A stretch of 64,000 bases of DNA. It comes from Oscillospiraceae bacterium (GTDB taxonomy: Bacteria > Bacillota > Clostridia > Oscillospirales > Oscillospiraceae). Below the pieces are notes generated by a model. It saw nothing but the letters and a program-made list of their open reading frames with translations, was not told the DNA's origin and searched no databases. The stretch spans positions 1 to 64,000 of the forward strand of contig CACWYC010000012.1 in assembly GCA_902765025.1 (NCBI GenBank). Direction: 5' to 3'. A program made the translations under genes and the position numbers. Positions 7,952 through 16,700 of this stretch are shown piece after piece (the stretch's first letter is position 1; each line of letters starts with the position of its first letter).

Positions 7952-9427
7952 TTAGGATAGATAGGGGAAGGTATCCCGCAGGGCGGGGTAAATACGGCGG
8001 AATTTCTGATATTGGGCTTCATAGCGCTCTGTCAGCGCCGGGTCGGGCAGCGTCACGTCCGCCACCTGCACCAGGGCATCCGCCGCGGCGGCAACGGAGG
8101 CATAGCACCCCGCCCCCACCATGGCCAGCATGGCGGCACCGTAGCCGGGGCCCTGCTCGGTTTTCACCATCTCCAGGGGGATGCCCAGGACGGCGGCGAA
8201 GATTTTGCGCCACAGGGGGGATTTGCTGCCGCCGCCGCAGAGGCGGGTGGCGGGAATGGTGAGCCCCAGGCTCCGGGCTACCTCAAAGCTGTCCCGGATG
8301 GCGAAGGCCACCCCCTCCAGCACCGCCTGCACCATGTCGGTGCGGGTGGTGTCCATGGTCATGCCCACGAAGGCGCCACGGGCGGCGGTGTCGTTGATAG
8401 GGCTGCGCTCGCCCATGAGGTAGGGCAGGAAGAAGGTGTGGTTGCGGCCCAGGCGGTCGTCGGTGATGGGCTGCTGCAAAGCGGCGTAATCACCGCTGCC
8501 TAAAATATCGTCGCAGAACCATTTGTTGCAGCTTGCGGCGGAGAGCATGCAGCCCATCAGGTGATAGCCGCCGTCGGCATGGGCAAAGGCGTGGAGGGCG
8601 TTGTGGGGGTCTACGCTGAAACGGCGGGAGGAGATGAACACGGTGCCGCTGGTGCCCAGGGACAGGTTGCAGCCCCCCTCCCCTACCACGCCGGTACCTA
8701 CGGCGGCAGCGGCGTTGTCGCCGGCACCGGCCACCACGCGGGTGGAGGGCGGCAGGCCCAGATCGCGGGCCACGTCGGGCCGCAGCGTGCCGATGACCTG
8801 GAAGCTCTCGTAGAGCCGGGGCATCCACTCCTCCCGGACGTGGCAGACGTCCAGCATCTCTTTCGACCAGCACTTGTGGGCCACGTCCAGCAGCAGCGTG
8901 CCGCTGGCGTCGGAATAATCCGAGGCGTGGATGCCGGTGAGGCAGTAGTTGATATAGTCCTTGGGCAGCATCACCTTGGCAATGCGATCGTAGTTGTCCG
9001 GCTCGTGCTTTTGCAGCCACAGCAGCTTGGGGGCGGTGAAGCCGGCAAAGGCGATGTTGGCGGTGAGGCGTGAGAGGGTCTCCTTGCCCACGGCGGTATT
9101 GAGCCATTCCGTCTCCTCTGCCGTGCGGCTGTCGTTCCACAAGATGGCAGGGCGAATCACGTCGCCGCTGCCGTCCAGCGCCACCAGGCCGTGCATCTGG
9201 CCGCCGGCGCCGATGGCGGCCACCTCTTTGCCGTCGATGCCCTGGAGCAGCTCCCGGATGCCCTCCCGGCAGGCCTGCCACCAGTCCTCCGGCCGCTGCT
9301 CCGACCAGCCGGGCCGGGGGAAGGACAGGGGATATTCCCGGGTGGCGGTGCGGACGATTTCGCCGGATAGGCTGACCAGCAGCAGCTTCACGGCGGAGGT
9401 GCCCAGGTCGATGCCGATGGTATACAT
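7952..9427 (-). CDS. xylB: Xylulokinase-type FGGY carbohydrate kinase
   Basis: Phosphorylates a ketopentose, most likely D-xylulose, with ATP. The 491-residue product begins MYTIGIDLGTSAVKLLLVS (phosphate-binding loop), has GGQMHGLVALD, the IRPAILWNDSRTAEE substrate motif, and the second FGGY signature near RLCGGGSKSPLWRKIFA. The in-frame upstream ATG (14 codons earlier) is rejected because GGGAAG and the family N-terminus fit ATG 9427. First gene of the kinase-DUF4867-isomerase operon. Related pentulose or fuculose kinases share the fold, so the sugar is not fixed. Confidence 0.85.
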   Translation of the reverse strand: MYTIGIDLGTSAVKLLLVSLSGEIVRTATREYPLSFPRPGWSEQRPEDWWQACREGIRELLQGIDGKEVAAIGAGGQMHGLVALDGSGDVIRPAILWNDSRTAEETEWLNTAVGKETLSRLTANIAFAGFTAPKLLWLQKHEPDNYDRIAKVMLPKDYINYCLTGIHASDYSDASGTLLLDVAHKCWSKEMLDVCHVREEWMPRLYESFQVIGTLRPDVARDLGLPPSTRVVAGAGDNAAAAVGTGVVGEGGCNLSLGTSGTVFISSRRFSVDPHNALHAFAHADGGYHLMGCMLSAASCNKWFCDDILGSGDYAALQQPITDDRLGRNHTFFLPYLMGERSPINDTAARGAFVGMTMDTTRTDMVQAVLEGVAFAIRDSFEVARSLGLTIPATRLCGGGSKSPLWRKIFAAVLGIPLEMVKTEQGPGYGAAMLAMVGAGCYASVAAAADALVQVADVTLPDPALTERYEAQYQKFRRIYPALRDTFPYLS

Positions 9428-9458
9428 GTACGCACTTCCCTTCCATGTTTTTAAGGCC

Positions 9459-9561
9459 AGTATAGCCATTTGACAGGCGGTTTTCTATGACGATTGTGAA
9501 ATCCTGATTAGACAATCTTGACCTTTTACAAACTTTGGCAAAGCGGATAGTTTCAAGGTCA
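9459..9561 (-). promoter_or_regulatory. xylB operon promoter with candidate AraC operator
   Basis: Minus-strand TATACT (9459-9464) lies 32 nt upstream of xylB with no good -35 box, as expected for an activator-dependent promoter. Further upstream is an inverted repeat TGACCTT (9519-9525) / AAGGTCA (9555-9561). The adjacent AraC-type gene is the obvious candidate regulator; binding is inferred. Confidence 0.55.
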
Positions 9562-9580
9562 TTTTTTGTGAAAAATGGCG

Positions 9581-9610
9581 AAAACTCCGCTCCCATCACA
9601 GGGAACGGAG
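9581..9610 (-). terminator. Terminator overlapping the araC-type gene end
   Basis: Minus-strand CTCCGTTCCC (9601-9610) pairs with GGGAGCGGAG (9585-9594), followed by TTTT. It separates the regulator transcript from the xylB operon. Confidence 0.8.
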
Positions 9611-10516
9611 CATTTCTTCGCTTTCTTCCCGGGTGTAAAACCGCTCCCGGGAATAGACGGATTTTTGCTTTTCATCGGAGGGCAGGGCAGGCAGGGATCG
9701 GCTGTACTCCTCCGGGGTCATGCCGGCGTAGGTCTTGAAGCACTGGGAGAAATAGCGGTAGTCGGAAAAGCCGGCGGCCTCGCACACGTCCAGCATCCGC
9801 ATGCCGCCGGAGCGCATCATGCGGCAGGCAGCGTGGAAACGGATGCCGCTGACGTACGCCTGGAAGGTCTGGTTCAAGTTCTCTCTCAGGAAACGGGACA
9901 GGTAGCTGACGGAGCAGCCCTCGGCGGCGGCGAAGTCGGCCAGGCGGATGGGGGCGCGGTAGTTCTCGTCCACAAAGGCCAGGAATCGGGCCAGGCGGGC
10001 GCTGCGCTTGTCGGCGCTGGTCTGCTCCTCCGGCGTCATGCGGTGGATGGGCAGCAGCGGCAGCAGCAAGCCCAGCAAATCGGCACACAGGGCCGTGCAG
10101 CCCAGGGCATAGAAGGGCTCCTGTCCGAGATACCGGGCCATCAGCTCCCGGAGGGTGTCGTACACCTTTTGCCGCTGCGCCGCCGTCAGACAGGCGGTGA
10201 TGTCGGGCCGGGCGATGGTGACGGAGCGCAGCTCGGGGCAGGTCAGGTCAAAGCTGTGGGGCGACACCTGGAGGCACAAAAAAGTGGCGGGGCCGTCCTG
10301 CATGGTGAACTCGTGAACCTGGTTGGGGGCAAAGAGCAGCAAATCCCCCTTCCCCGCCGTCACATGGCGGCGGCTGCACTGGACGGCCAGGCTGCCGGAG
10401 AGGAGCCAAATCAGCTCCCATTCCGGGTGAAAGTGGGGGGTGCGGTACTCCACGGTGTTGAAAAACACGCTGATGCCGCTGATGTGCTGATGGCGGATGA
10501 TTTCCAGCTCGTTCAC
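9596..10516 (-). CDS. AraC family transcriptional regulator
   Basis: A 306-residue regulator. The N-terminal half is a cupin-type sensor (VEYRTPHFHPEWELIWLLSG), and the C-terminal HTH_18 domain has two helix-turn-helix units (IRLADFAAAEGCSVSYLSRF and VCEAAGFSDYRYFSQCFKTY). Start is a GTG (10514-10516) about 8 nt after a GGGGGG stretch. It lies directly upstream of the xylB-DUF4867-isomerase operon on the same strand and has its own promoter and terminator, so it is the likely local activator of that operon. Confidence 0.9.
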   Translation of the reverse strand: MNELEIIRHQHISGISVFFNTVEYRTPHFHPEWELIWLLSGSLAVQCSRRHVTAGKGDLLLFAPNQVHEFTMQDGPATFLCLQVSPHSFDLTCPELRSVTIARPDITACLTAAQRQKVYDTLRELMARYLGQEPFYALGCTALCADLLGLLLPLLPIHRMTPEEQTSADKRSARLARFLAFVDENYRAPIRLADFAAAEGCSVSYLSRFLRENLNQTFQAYVSGIRFHAACRMMRSGGMRMLDVCEAAGFSDYRYFSQCFKTYAGMTPEEYSRSLPALPSDEKQKSVYSRERFYTREESEEMLRSL

Positions 10517-10542
10517 GGGCGCGCCCCCCTTTCCATGGCCCT

Positions 10543-10571
10543 ATCATAGTCTTTTTTGCGCCAAATGGCAA
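10543..10571 (-). promoter_or_regulatory. Promoter of the araC-type gene
   Basis: Minus-strand TTGCCA (10566-10571), 17-bp spacer, TATGAT (10543-10548). The -35 box abuts the pyk terminator. Confidence 0.8.
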
Positions 10572-10573
10572 GA

Positions 10574-10610
10574 AAAAAGCTGACCGGGAGCCATTCCACA
10601 GTCAGCTTTT
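10574..10610 (-). terminator. Terminator after pyk
   Basis: AAAAGCTGAC (minus strand) pairs with GTCAGCTTTT around a 16-nt loop, followed by TTTTTTC. Confidence 0.85.
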
Positions 10611-10622
10611 ACACTATTATAA

Positions 10623-12035
10623 TTACACGGTTTCAATGCGGATGACGTTGGTGTTGCCGCTCTGGCCGCTGGTGTTGCCACCGGTCATGACCACGGTGTC
10701 GCCCTGGTGGAGGCCCAGAGCGTCGCGGGAGGCGCGGAGGGCGTAGAAGTTCAGCACCTCCATGCTGGGGAACTGCTCGGTGAGGATGGGCAGCACGCCC
10801 CAGGACAGGGCCAGCTTGTACCACGCCTTTTCGCCGGTGGCCAGGCCCACGATGTCGATGGGGGCGCGGAAGCGGGACACCATGCGCACGGTGAGGCCGC
10901 TGATGGAGGTGACCACGATGGCTTTGGCGCTCAGGTCGATGGCCATGGTGCAGGCGGCGTGGGAGATGGCGTCCACCCGGTTATGGATGACGAAATTCTC
11001 CCGGTGGAAGCGGCCCACATAGTTGATGTGCTTCTCCGTCTCCTCGGCGATTTCGCTCATGACCCTCACGGCGTCCACCGGGAACTTGCCGGCGGCGGAC
11101 TCGCCGGAGAGCATAATGGCGCTGGTGCCGTCGTAGACGGCGTTGGCCACGTCGCTGATCTCGGCGCGGGTGGGGCGGGGATTGGTGATCATGCTCTCCA
11201 GCATCTCCGTGGCGGTGATGACCCGCTTGCCCAGCAGGCGGCACTTGGTGATGAGGAACTTCTGGATGGCGGGCAGCTCGGTGAAGGGCACCTCCACGCC
11301 CAGGTCGCCCCGGGCCACCATAATGCCCTCGCAGGCGGAGCAGATGTCCTCGATGTTGTCCACGCCGGACTGGTTCTCAATCTTGGCGATGACGTCGATG
11401 TCGCCGCCGCCGTTGGCGGCCAGGAAGCCCTTCAAATCCAGCAGATCCTGCTTGCAGGACACGAAGGAGGCGGCCACGAAGTCCACGTCGTTCTCGATGC
11501 CGAACAGCAAATCCGCCTTGTCCTGCTCGCTGAGGTAAATCTGGTGCATCACCCGGCCGGGGAAGCTCATGCTCTTGCGGTCGGACAGCACGCCGCCGTT
11601 GATGACGCGGCAGCGGATCTCCGTGCCCTCGATGGCCGTCACGTCGAAGCTGACCAGGCCGTTATTCACCAGAATCCTGTCGCCCACGGACAAATCCTCC
11701 GCCAGGCCCTTATAGTTGACGGACACGATGGTGTCGTCGCCCATCAGGTCACGGGTGGTGAAGGTGAAGTCGGCGCCGTCGGGCAGGGTGATTTTGCCGC
11801 CCTGGAACAGGCCGATGCGGTACTCCGGGCCCTTGGTGTCCAGCATGATGGCGATGGGCAGATTCAGCTCCGCCCGGACGGCCTTAATCATGTCGATGGT
11901 CTTCTTGTGGCCCTCATGGGTGCCGTGGGAGAAGTTGAGCCGGGCCACGTTCAGGCCCTGGAGGCACATCTCCCGGAACACGGCGGGGTCCTGGCTGGCG
12001 GGGCCGATGGTGCCGATGATTTTCGTCTTTCTCAT
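10623..12035 (-). CDS. pyk: Pyruvate kinase
   Basis: Final ATP-generating step of glycolysis: phosphoenolpyruvate + ADP to pyruvate + ATP. The 470-residue product starts MRKTKIIGTIGPASQDPAVF and includes LNFSHGTHEGH, MLDTKGPEYR, the catalytic-Lys region DVIAKIENQSGVDNI, MVARGDLGVEVP and ATEMLESMI. Length fits a form without the C-terminal PEP-utiliser extension seen in Bacillus. The long upstream open frame lacks family similarity and a ribosome binding site; AAAGGA precedes ATG 12035 by about 10 nt. Confidence 0.97.
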   Translation of the reverse strand: MRKTKIIGTIGPASQDPAVFREMCLQGLNVARLNFSHGTHEGHKKTIDMIKAVRAELNLPIAIMLDTKGPEYRIGLFQGGKITLPDGADFTFTTRDLMGDDTIVSVNYKGLAEDLSVGDRILVNNGLVSFDVTAIEGTEIRCRVINGGVLSDRKSMSFPGRVMHQIYLSEQDKADLLFGIENDVDFVAASFVSCKQDLLDLKGFLAANGGGDIDVIAKIENQSGVDNIEDICSACEGIMVARGDLGVEVPFTELPAIQKFLITKCRLLGKRVITATEMLESMITNPRPTRAEISDVANAVYDGTSAIMLSGESAAGKFPVDAVRVMSEIAEETEKHINYVGRFHRENFVIHNRVDAISHAACTMAIDLSAKAIVVTSISGLTVRMVSRFRAPIDIVGLATGEKAWYKLALSWGVLPILTEQFPSMEVLNFYALRASRDALGLHQGDTVVMTGGNTSGQSGNTNVIRIETV

Positions 12036-12096
12036 AATGCAGTCGTCCTTTCCGAAACAGGCAGCCATATCCACGGTCCGCCGTAATTGTTGGCTG

Positions 12097-12125
12097 ATTC
12101 TATCACATTTCGGGGCGCTGCACAA
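12097..12125 (-). promoter_or_regulatory. Promoter for pyk
   Basis: Minus-strand TTGTGC (12120-12125), 17-bp spacer, TAGAAT (12097-12102) with an upstream TG extension. Confidence 0.8.
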
Positions 12126-12235
12126 TACGCTGGCGGGGATTGGATATGGATTTTTCGGAGAAATGGAATTTTTTACTTTTCCTTTGGCCCGGCGGGGGCT
12201 ATAATGGGGGCGAAACGAGAAAGAAGGTGTGGGAA

Positions 12236-12703
12236 ATGGAATTGCTGCCGCTGACGGCGGAATTTGACGCCGCCATGGCCCGGATCGTGCGGGAGAATTT
12301 GAAGGCACACGGGCTGGACATTCCGGGCACGGCCTATTTTGACGAGAGCCTGGACCACCTGTCCCGGTACTACGACGCCCCCGGGCGGGGGTACTGGGTG
12401 CTGTGGGACGGCCGCGTAGCGGGCGGCGCGGGCCTGGCGGAAACGGACGTGCTGCCGCAGTTTGCGGAGATGCAGAAGCTGTACCTTGCCGACGGGGCAA
12501 AGGGCCGCGGCCTGGGCCGGCGGCTGGCAGAGCACGTGGAGGCCATGGCCCGGGAAATGGGCTACCGGGGGCTCTACCTGGAAACCCACACCAACCTGAC
12601 AGCGGCCCTGGCGCTGTACGAAAAGCTGGGGTATCGGCAGATAGAAAGGCCGGGGAGCGTGGTGCATGGGACGATGAATCGGTTTTACATGAAGGAATGG
12701 TAG
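12236..12703 (+). CDS. GNAT family N-acetyltransferase
   Basis: A 155-residue acetyl-CoA-dependent acetyltransferase. The acetyl-CoA binding motif A is clear (MQKLYLADGAKGRGLGRRLA, with Gln/Arg-x-x-Gly-x-Gly/Ala type loop), followed by motif B (LYLETHTNLTAALALYEKLG), which ends in the usual YEKLGY. Substrate unknown. Start follows AGAAGG by 8 nt; a TATAAT box is at 12200-12205 with a weak -35. Monocistronic, ended by the terminator at 12718. Confidence 0.88.
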   Translation: MELLPLTAEFDAAMARIVRENLKAHGLDIPGTAYFDESLDHLSRYYDAPGRGYWVLWDGRVAGGAGLAETDVLPQFAEMQKLYLADGAKGRGLGRRLAEHVEAMAREMGYRGLYLETHTNLTAALALYEKLGYRQIERPGSVVHGTMNRFYMKEW

Positions 12704-12717
12704 GGCTGCACGCATGA

Positions 12718-12762
12718 AAGCGCCCCCGGAGGCAGGAGAAATCTCCGCTTCCGGGGGTGCTT
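12718..12762. terminator. Bidirectional terminator
   Basis: AGCGCCCCCGGA pairs with TCCGGGGGTGCTT, with an inner GGAGA/TCTCC hairpin. It lies between the converging acetyltransferase and small-peptide transcripts and could end both. Confidence 0.75.
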
Positions 12763-12812
12763 ACTAATTCAATTCCCTATTCGTTTGAAAACCAGTATTG
12801 TCCATCACACAA

Positions 12813-12953
12813 TCAATATGAGGGGCCCCAACCACTATCTTTATTCCCACCGCCGGTGCTTGTATCAGTAGGCTGACTGGAAGATGTGGCAATACAATCA
12901 GACGGATGAAGCAATATCACTTCAAATACAGGCATTTTAAACTCGTATTTCAC
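12813..12953 (-). CDS. 46-residue peptide, copy 1
   Basis: Small gene with a GTG start 7 nt after AAAGGAG. The product starts MKYEFKMPVFEVILLHPSDC and continues IATSS, then a Thr/Gly/Asn-rich tail ending WGPSY. It aligns without gaps to the equally long product of 13581-13721 over the first 24 residues: M1, K2, F5, P8, F10, I13, D19, I21, T23 and S24 are identical. No signal peptide or membrane segment. It starts 19 nt after the stop of the Gly/Ser-rich membrane protein, so it is probably translated from the same mRNA. Function unknown; the fixed N-terminus and variable tail recall a leader-core or pheromone design, but no maturation gene is nearby. Confidence 0.7.
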   Translation of the reverse strand: MKYEFKMPVFEVILLHPSDCIATSSSQPTDTSTGGGNKDSGWGPSY

Positions 12954-12972
12954 AATCCCTCTCCTTTCTGCA

Positions 12973-13482
12973 TTATATACTTGGGGACCATGCATTTACA
13001 TCGCCGCTATTGTTTTCCGGCGCCGGAGCGGGAGCAGGTGCAGGCTCTGTTGCGGGATTGGAGCCAGAACTCGAGCCAGAACCCGAGCCAGAGCCAGAAC
13101 CAGAACCAGAACCAGAACCAGCGCTAGCTCCAGAGGCAGGGCCAGGCGTAGGCGTTGTTGTCTGACCTGGCTGGGAGGGCACAGTGGTATCCGAAGGGGT
13201 ATCCGTTACCGTTTCCGTCCCCGATGCGGTGTTGGGTGCCGTCTCTGCCTCCGGCAGCGAGACAGAAGTATCGTCGCCTGTCTCGTGCGATGGGTCGCCC
13301 ACAGATACATCGGAGGACTGGCTGTCGCCTTCTTGTTTGATAGCAGTCTCAGATGCTGTGCCCTCTCGGCTGGGAGCTGCCGAGCTGCCGCTTTTAATGG
13401 TATGAATCAGGTATGCGGTGGCGGCAATAATCGCGAATAACGCAACCGCCGCCGCAATAACACCTATGGTTTTGCGCTTCAT
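12973..13482 (-). CDS. Membrane-anchored Ser/Thr/Gly-rich protein
   Basis: A 169-residue protein with a short positive start (MKRKT), one hydrophobic segment (GVIAAAVALFAIIAATAYLI, residues 7-26), then a low-complexity extracellular region rich in Ser, Thr, Asp and Pro, a Gly-Ser dipeptide run (about residues 118-136), an Ala-Pro run, and the end DVNAWSPSI. There is no LPXTG motif. It resembles a type II or uncleaved signal-anchored surface protein; no enzymatic domain is visible. AGGAG precedes the ATG. It lies between the two 46-residue peptide genes. Confidence 0.75.
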   Translation of the reverse strand: MKRKTIGVIAAAVALFAIIAATAYLIHTIKSGSSAAPSREGTASETAIKQEGDSQSSDVSVGDPSHETGDDTSVSLPEAETAPNTASGTETVTDTPSDTTVPSQPGQTTTPTPGPASGASAGSGSGSGSGSGSGSGSSSGSNPATEPAPAPAPAPENNSGDVNAWSPSI

Positions 13483-13527
13483 AGCCGCCTCTCCTGTTCT
13501 CCGTAAAAATTGGAATTACTTGATTGA

Positions 13528-13563
13528 CAGCATGACCTCCCCCAGTGGAGGGAGGTCATGCTG
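13528..13563. repeat. 14-bp perfect stem hairpin in the small-peptide operon
   Basis: CAGCATGACCTCCC (13528-13541) pairs perfectly with 13550-13563 across an 8-nt loop, in the 98-nt gap between copy 2 of the small peptide and the Gly/Ser-rich protein. No T run follows on either strand, so it may be an mRNA stabiliser or processing site rather than a terminator. Confidence 0.7.
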
Positions 13564-13580
13564 AATCTCAAATGCGACGA

Positions 13581-13721
13581 TTAGGGAACCGTTACCTCAG
13601 TATTCTGGTCACTGTCTTTAGTCTGATCATCTTCATTGGTAACATCGCCGCTTGTTACGATGACATCGCAGGCAGAGAATCTGATCAACGAAAACCGAGG
13701 GTCTTCAAAATACTTCTTCAT
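13581..13721 (-). CDS. 46-residue peptide, copy 2
   Basis: ATG start 7 nt after AAAGGA, 16 nt behind the stop of the large secreted protein. The product begins MKKYFEDPRFSLIRFSACDV and continues IVTSG, then an acidic Asp/Asn/Gln/Thr tail ending TEVTVP. It has the same length as the 12813-12953 product and the same N-terminal pattern (K, F5, P8, F10, I13, D19, I21, T23, S24). One Cys in each copy, at different positions (18 here, 20 there). No export signal. From memory, similar short proteins with a Pro...Ile...Asp-x-Ile-x-Thr-Ser pattern occur in gut Clostridia without assigned function; I could not check this. Confidence 0.72.
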   Translation of the reverse strand: MKKYFEDPRFSLIRFSACDVIVTSGDVTNEDDQTKDSDQNTEVTVP

Positions 13722-13737
13722 TTGATTTCCTTTCATA

Positions 13738-16700
13738 TTAGTTGTTATTCTTATACGAATTTAGATCATAAGTATCATGCCCCGGACGACCAAGCAGGAA
13801 TTGTCCGTAGTCAATCCACTCTTTTAAAATACTGCCAGGTGTTGCGTCAGCCATCGCAGTCGCGATATAGGTGACGCTACGGTGCATGGGGCCGCAAACC
13901 ATGGTATACTCCTGGTCGCCCAGCCTATAGGTCAGGTGCAGCTGGCAATAGATCTCCGTATCAAACTGCGCAGCCTTTACTCTGTTGATAATCAGAGCTG
14001 CATACACCTTGCTGGTACTGGTGAGGGGTGCGCTGTAGCTCATGGACTCGTCCAGGCCCCAGTCGAAGTAAGACTTATCTGGGCCTTGCACGATTTCAGC
14101 GCCCTCAGGCAGATTGATCTTGAAACGCAGACGGAGGTCGGTAGCGTAGTTAATCACAGAATCACGATTGTCTGTCAGCACACGGCGACGCAGGCTGCCG
14201 CCATCAATCTCAAGGAAGCCGCCCTCGCTGGAATCCGGCAGGATTGCCTTGATGTCGGAGAAGTGGCTGACATAGAACTCGCAGTAGCCATCCGCATCAT
14301 CATACTTGAAGGTGTTCAAGGTGGCCTCGCTGCCCTTGGTCAGAGACTCCGTCGTAGTACCGCAGATGTGAAGCAGAATCTTAGGCTCAACGCCGGTGTA
14401 CAGCTTTACGAAGATAGGCTGATCCTTATCGATCATTTCGTTGGTGACTTCAACGCCCTCTACGCTGACAGGGTCTTCATTCTCCTTCGTCACGGTAACC
14501 GTGGCATAGGGGGTCAGGTCAAAGGTCAGGACCTTATCGACGGTCGGGTCATACTTCGTAGGCGTGACCTTTACGTCCACGTCGATTTTTACCGTGGCAG
14601 GGGAATCAAGGCTGCTGGTAAAATCGTCATTGTGATCAATCACAGCCTTTGTCCTCGCCGCGTCCACAACCGCCTGAACGCCGGTCTTGGTGTTGCTACT
14701 CACCGTTTTATCCATGGTCAGCACGACGCCGGAAACGGTGACGGCATTTTGGGTGGTTATGTTTGCACCACTAACCGCACTCGTGTACGCATTAATTGCG
14801 GTCTGATTACCCGTATCAGTAGTTACCAGTTTGGAGTCCTGATTCACGGTGACGGTGGCATTCTGATTCTCCACCACCTTCATCTTGTCGACCTTGTAGG
14901 GGTAGGCGCCTTTGGTGCTATCGTCATCATTATCCATCGCGGCATAGCCGGTTGCGATGTAAGCAGCGGCGGGCTTGGCGGAGAAGATACCGCCGGAGAT
15001 GAAGTTGGCGGGCATATCGTCGTCGCCGTCGATGGTGTCAGCCACAAACACAGCGCCGTCGCCGCCATTGAAGCTACCGCCGGTAACGTCGAGGGTAACA
15101 GGATGAGTGAAGGTAACAGTCTTATTTTTCCCGCTATCGTAAGAGTGGCCCACATACAGGGCGGCGTTGTTGTTGCTGGTAATGGTACCGCCGGAAACGT
15201 TCACTGCCATTCCGCCATACTGGCTATACGTGGGGGTGACGGAAATGGCCGCGCCGGTCATCTCGGTACCATTGTTGTTGGCCGCTGCGGGGTCAACCTT
15301 TACACCATTGGCGACAAGGGTTGCACCGTCCTGAACATTCAGCGTGCCCCGCTTCACGGTGATGGCGGTGTTGCCCGTCAGCGTACCACCGGTGACATTC
15401 ACGGTAGCCAGGCCGTTCAGAGCGATGGCGCAGTTATGATCAGAGGTAATGCTGCCGCCGGTCACGTTGATCACGTTCTTGGCGTCGCCGTCGATATTGT
15501 TGCCCAGGTTGCCGGAGACGAAGATGGCGCCATTGTCTTTGGTGTGAATTGTCGCTTTGGTATTCACCACCGCGCCGTAGCCATTGGTGGTAGCCTTTTT
15601 GCCAAACATGCAGACCGCGAACTCATCAGCGGTCACAGTCACATTGCTGGCAAGGGTCAGCACGCTGTAGTTCACCGCAGAGGAATTGTCGCTGCCGTAG
15701 ACGTTCAGCGCCTGCTTAGTGCCGCCGGCCACAGTACCATTCTGAATGGTCAGGTTACCGCTCTTCAGGTTGGTGCGGCCGGTGAGGGTCTTGCCGCCCA
15801 GGTCGAGGGTTACGGACTTGTCATCAAGGGTGACGTCCATGGGATCGCTCAGGGTGACGTCCTTCAGCAGCTCGATGGTCTCGCCGGTCTGCACAGCGGC
15901 GAAGGCAGCCTGGAGGGTGGCGTACTTCTTATTGCCAATCTGGGCGACGGCGGTATTAGCAGGGACAACCGTCCAGGTGCCGTTGCCGTTGTCCACAGCC
16001 TCATAGCCAGCGTGGACATAATCGGTAGGATCAGCATCGAATGTACCGCCAGTGATATCAATCTTGGCATACTCAGCAGCACCCGTGCCAGTACACACGA
16101 AGGTATACTCTACATTGGTAAATGTGCCGCCAGAAATGTTGATGATGGACTGGTTGTAATCCTCATGATAGGAATCGCGGTCGATATTCGCACAAAGCTT
16201 TCCCTGGAACGTGCCTCCCTTAATGTTGACAATGCCGCCCGAACTGAAAATATACACTGCATAACCATTATCAGAAGTATAGGTTCCGCTTTCCACTGTC
16301 AGTTCGGAGGGACCTTGACCTATGCCCTGAACAGTCAGCGCCGCATTACGCCACGATACCGCGTGGGAACCAGTATTAGTAACTGTCACATTGGTCAATG
16401 TTCCGCGCGCACCATTTGCATAACTCAACGCGGTATTACCGTTACCTGTGATGGTCACGTCCGTTAGGTTCGCAGTTAGTCCATCAAACAGCGTATTGTA
16501 GTCACCAGCGTCTTTCGCCAGCGTGATGCCGTTCACATTGAGAACATCGCTTGGCCTGTTGCCGCTATCATAATCGCCGAAGTAAAAACCGAAACGGCCA
16601 TCGGAAGGTGAAGTCAGCGTTTTGCTGCCGGTGATTGTGACTGTCTTATCTTTCAGCGCACTGGCAGTCACGCCGTACAGAATGTCGTTTGCTGTGCTGT

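Noticed and set aside
12036-12500. 155-codon N-terminal extension of pyruvate kinase
   Set aside because: Pro/Arg-rich, overlaps the pyk promoter and the acetyltransferase gene, and known enzymes start at MRKTKIIGTIGP-type sequence.
13030-13130. Short tandem repeat resembling a CRISPR or minisatellite
   Set aside because: It is the coding repeat for Gly-Ser dipeptides; no spacers.
13882-16467. 861-codon plus-strand open frame opposite the secreted protein gene
   Set aside because: Antisense shadow of the repetitive beta-helix gene; no ribosome binding site or promoter and no recognisable domain.
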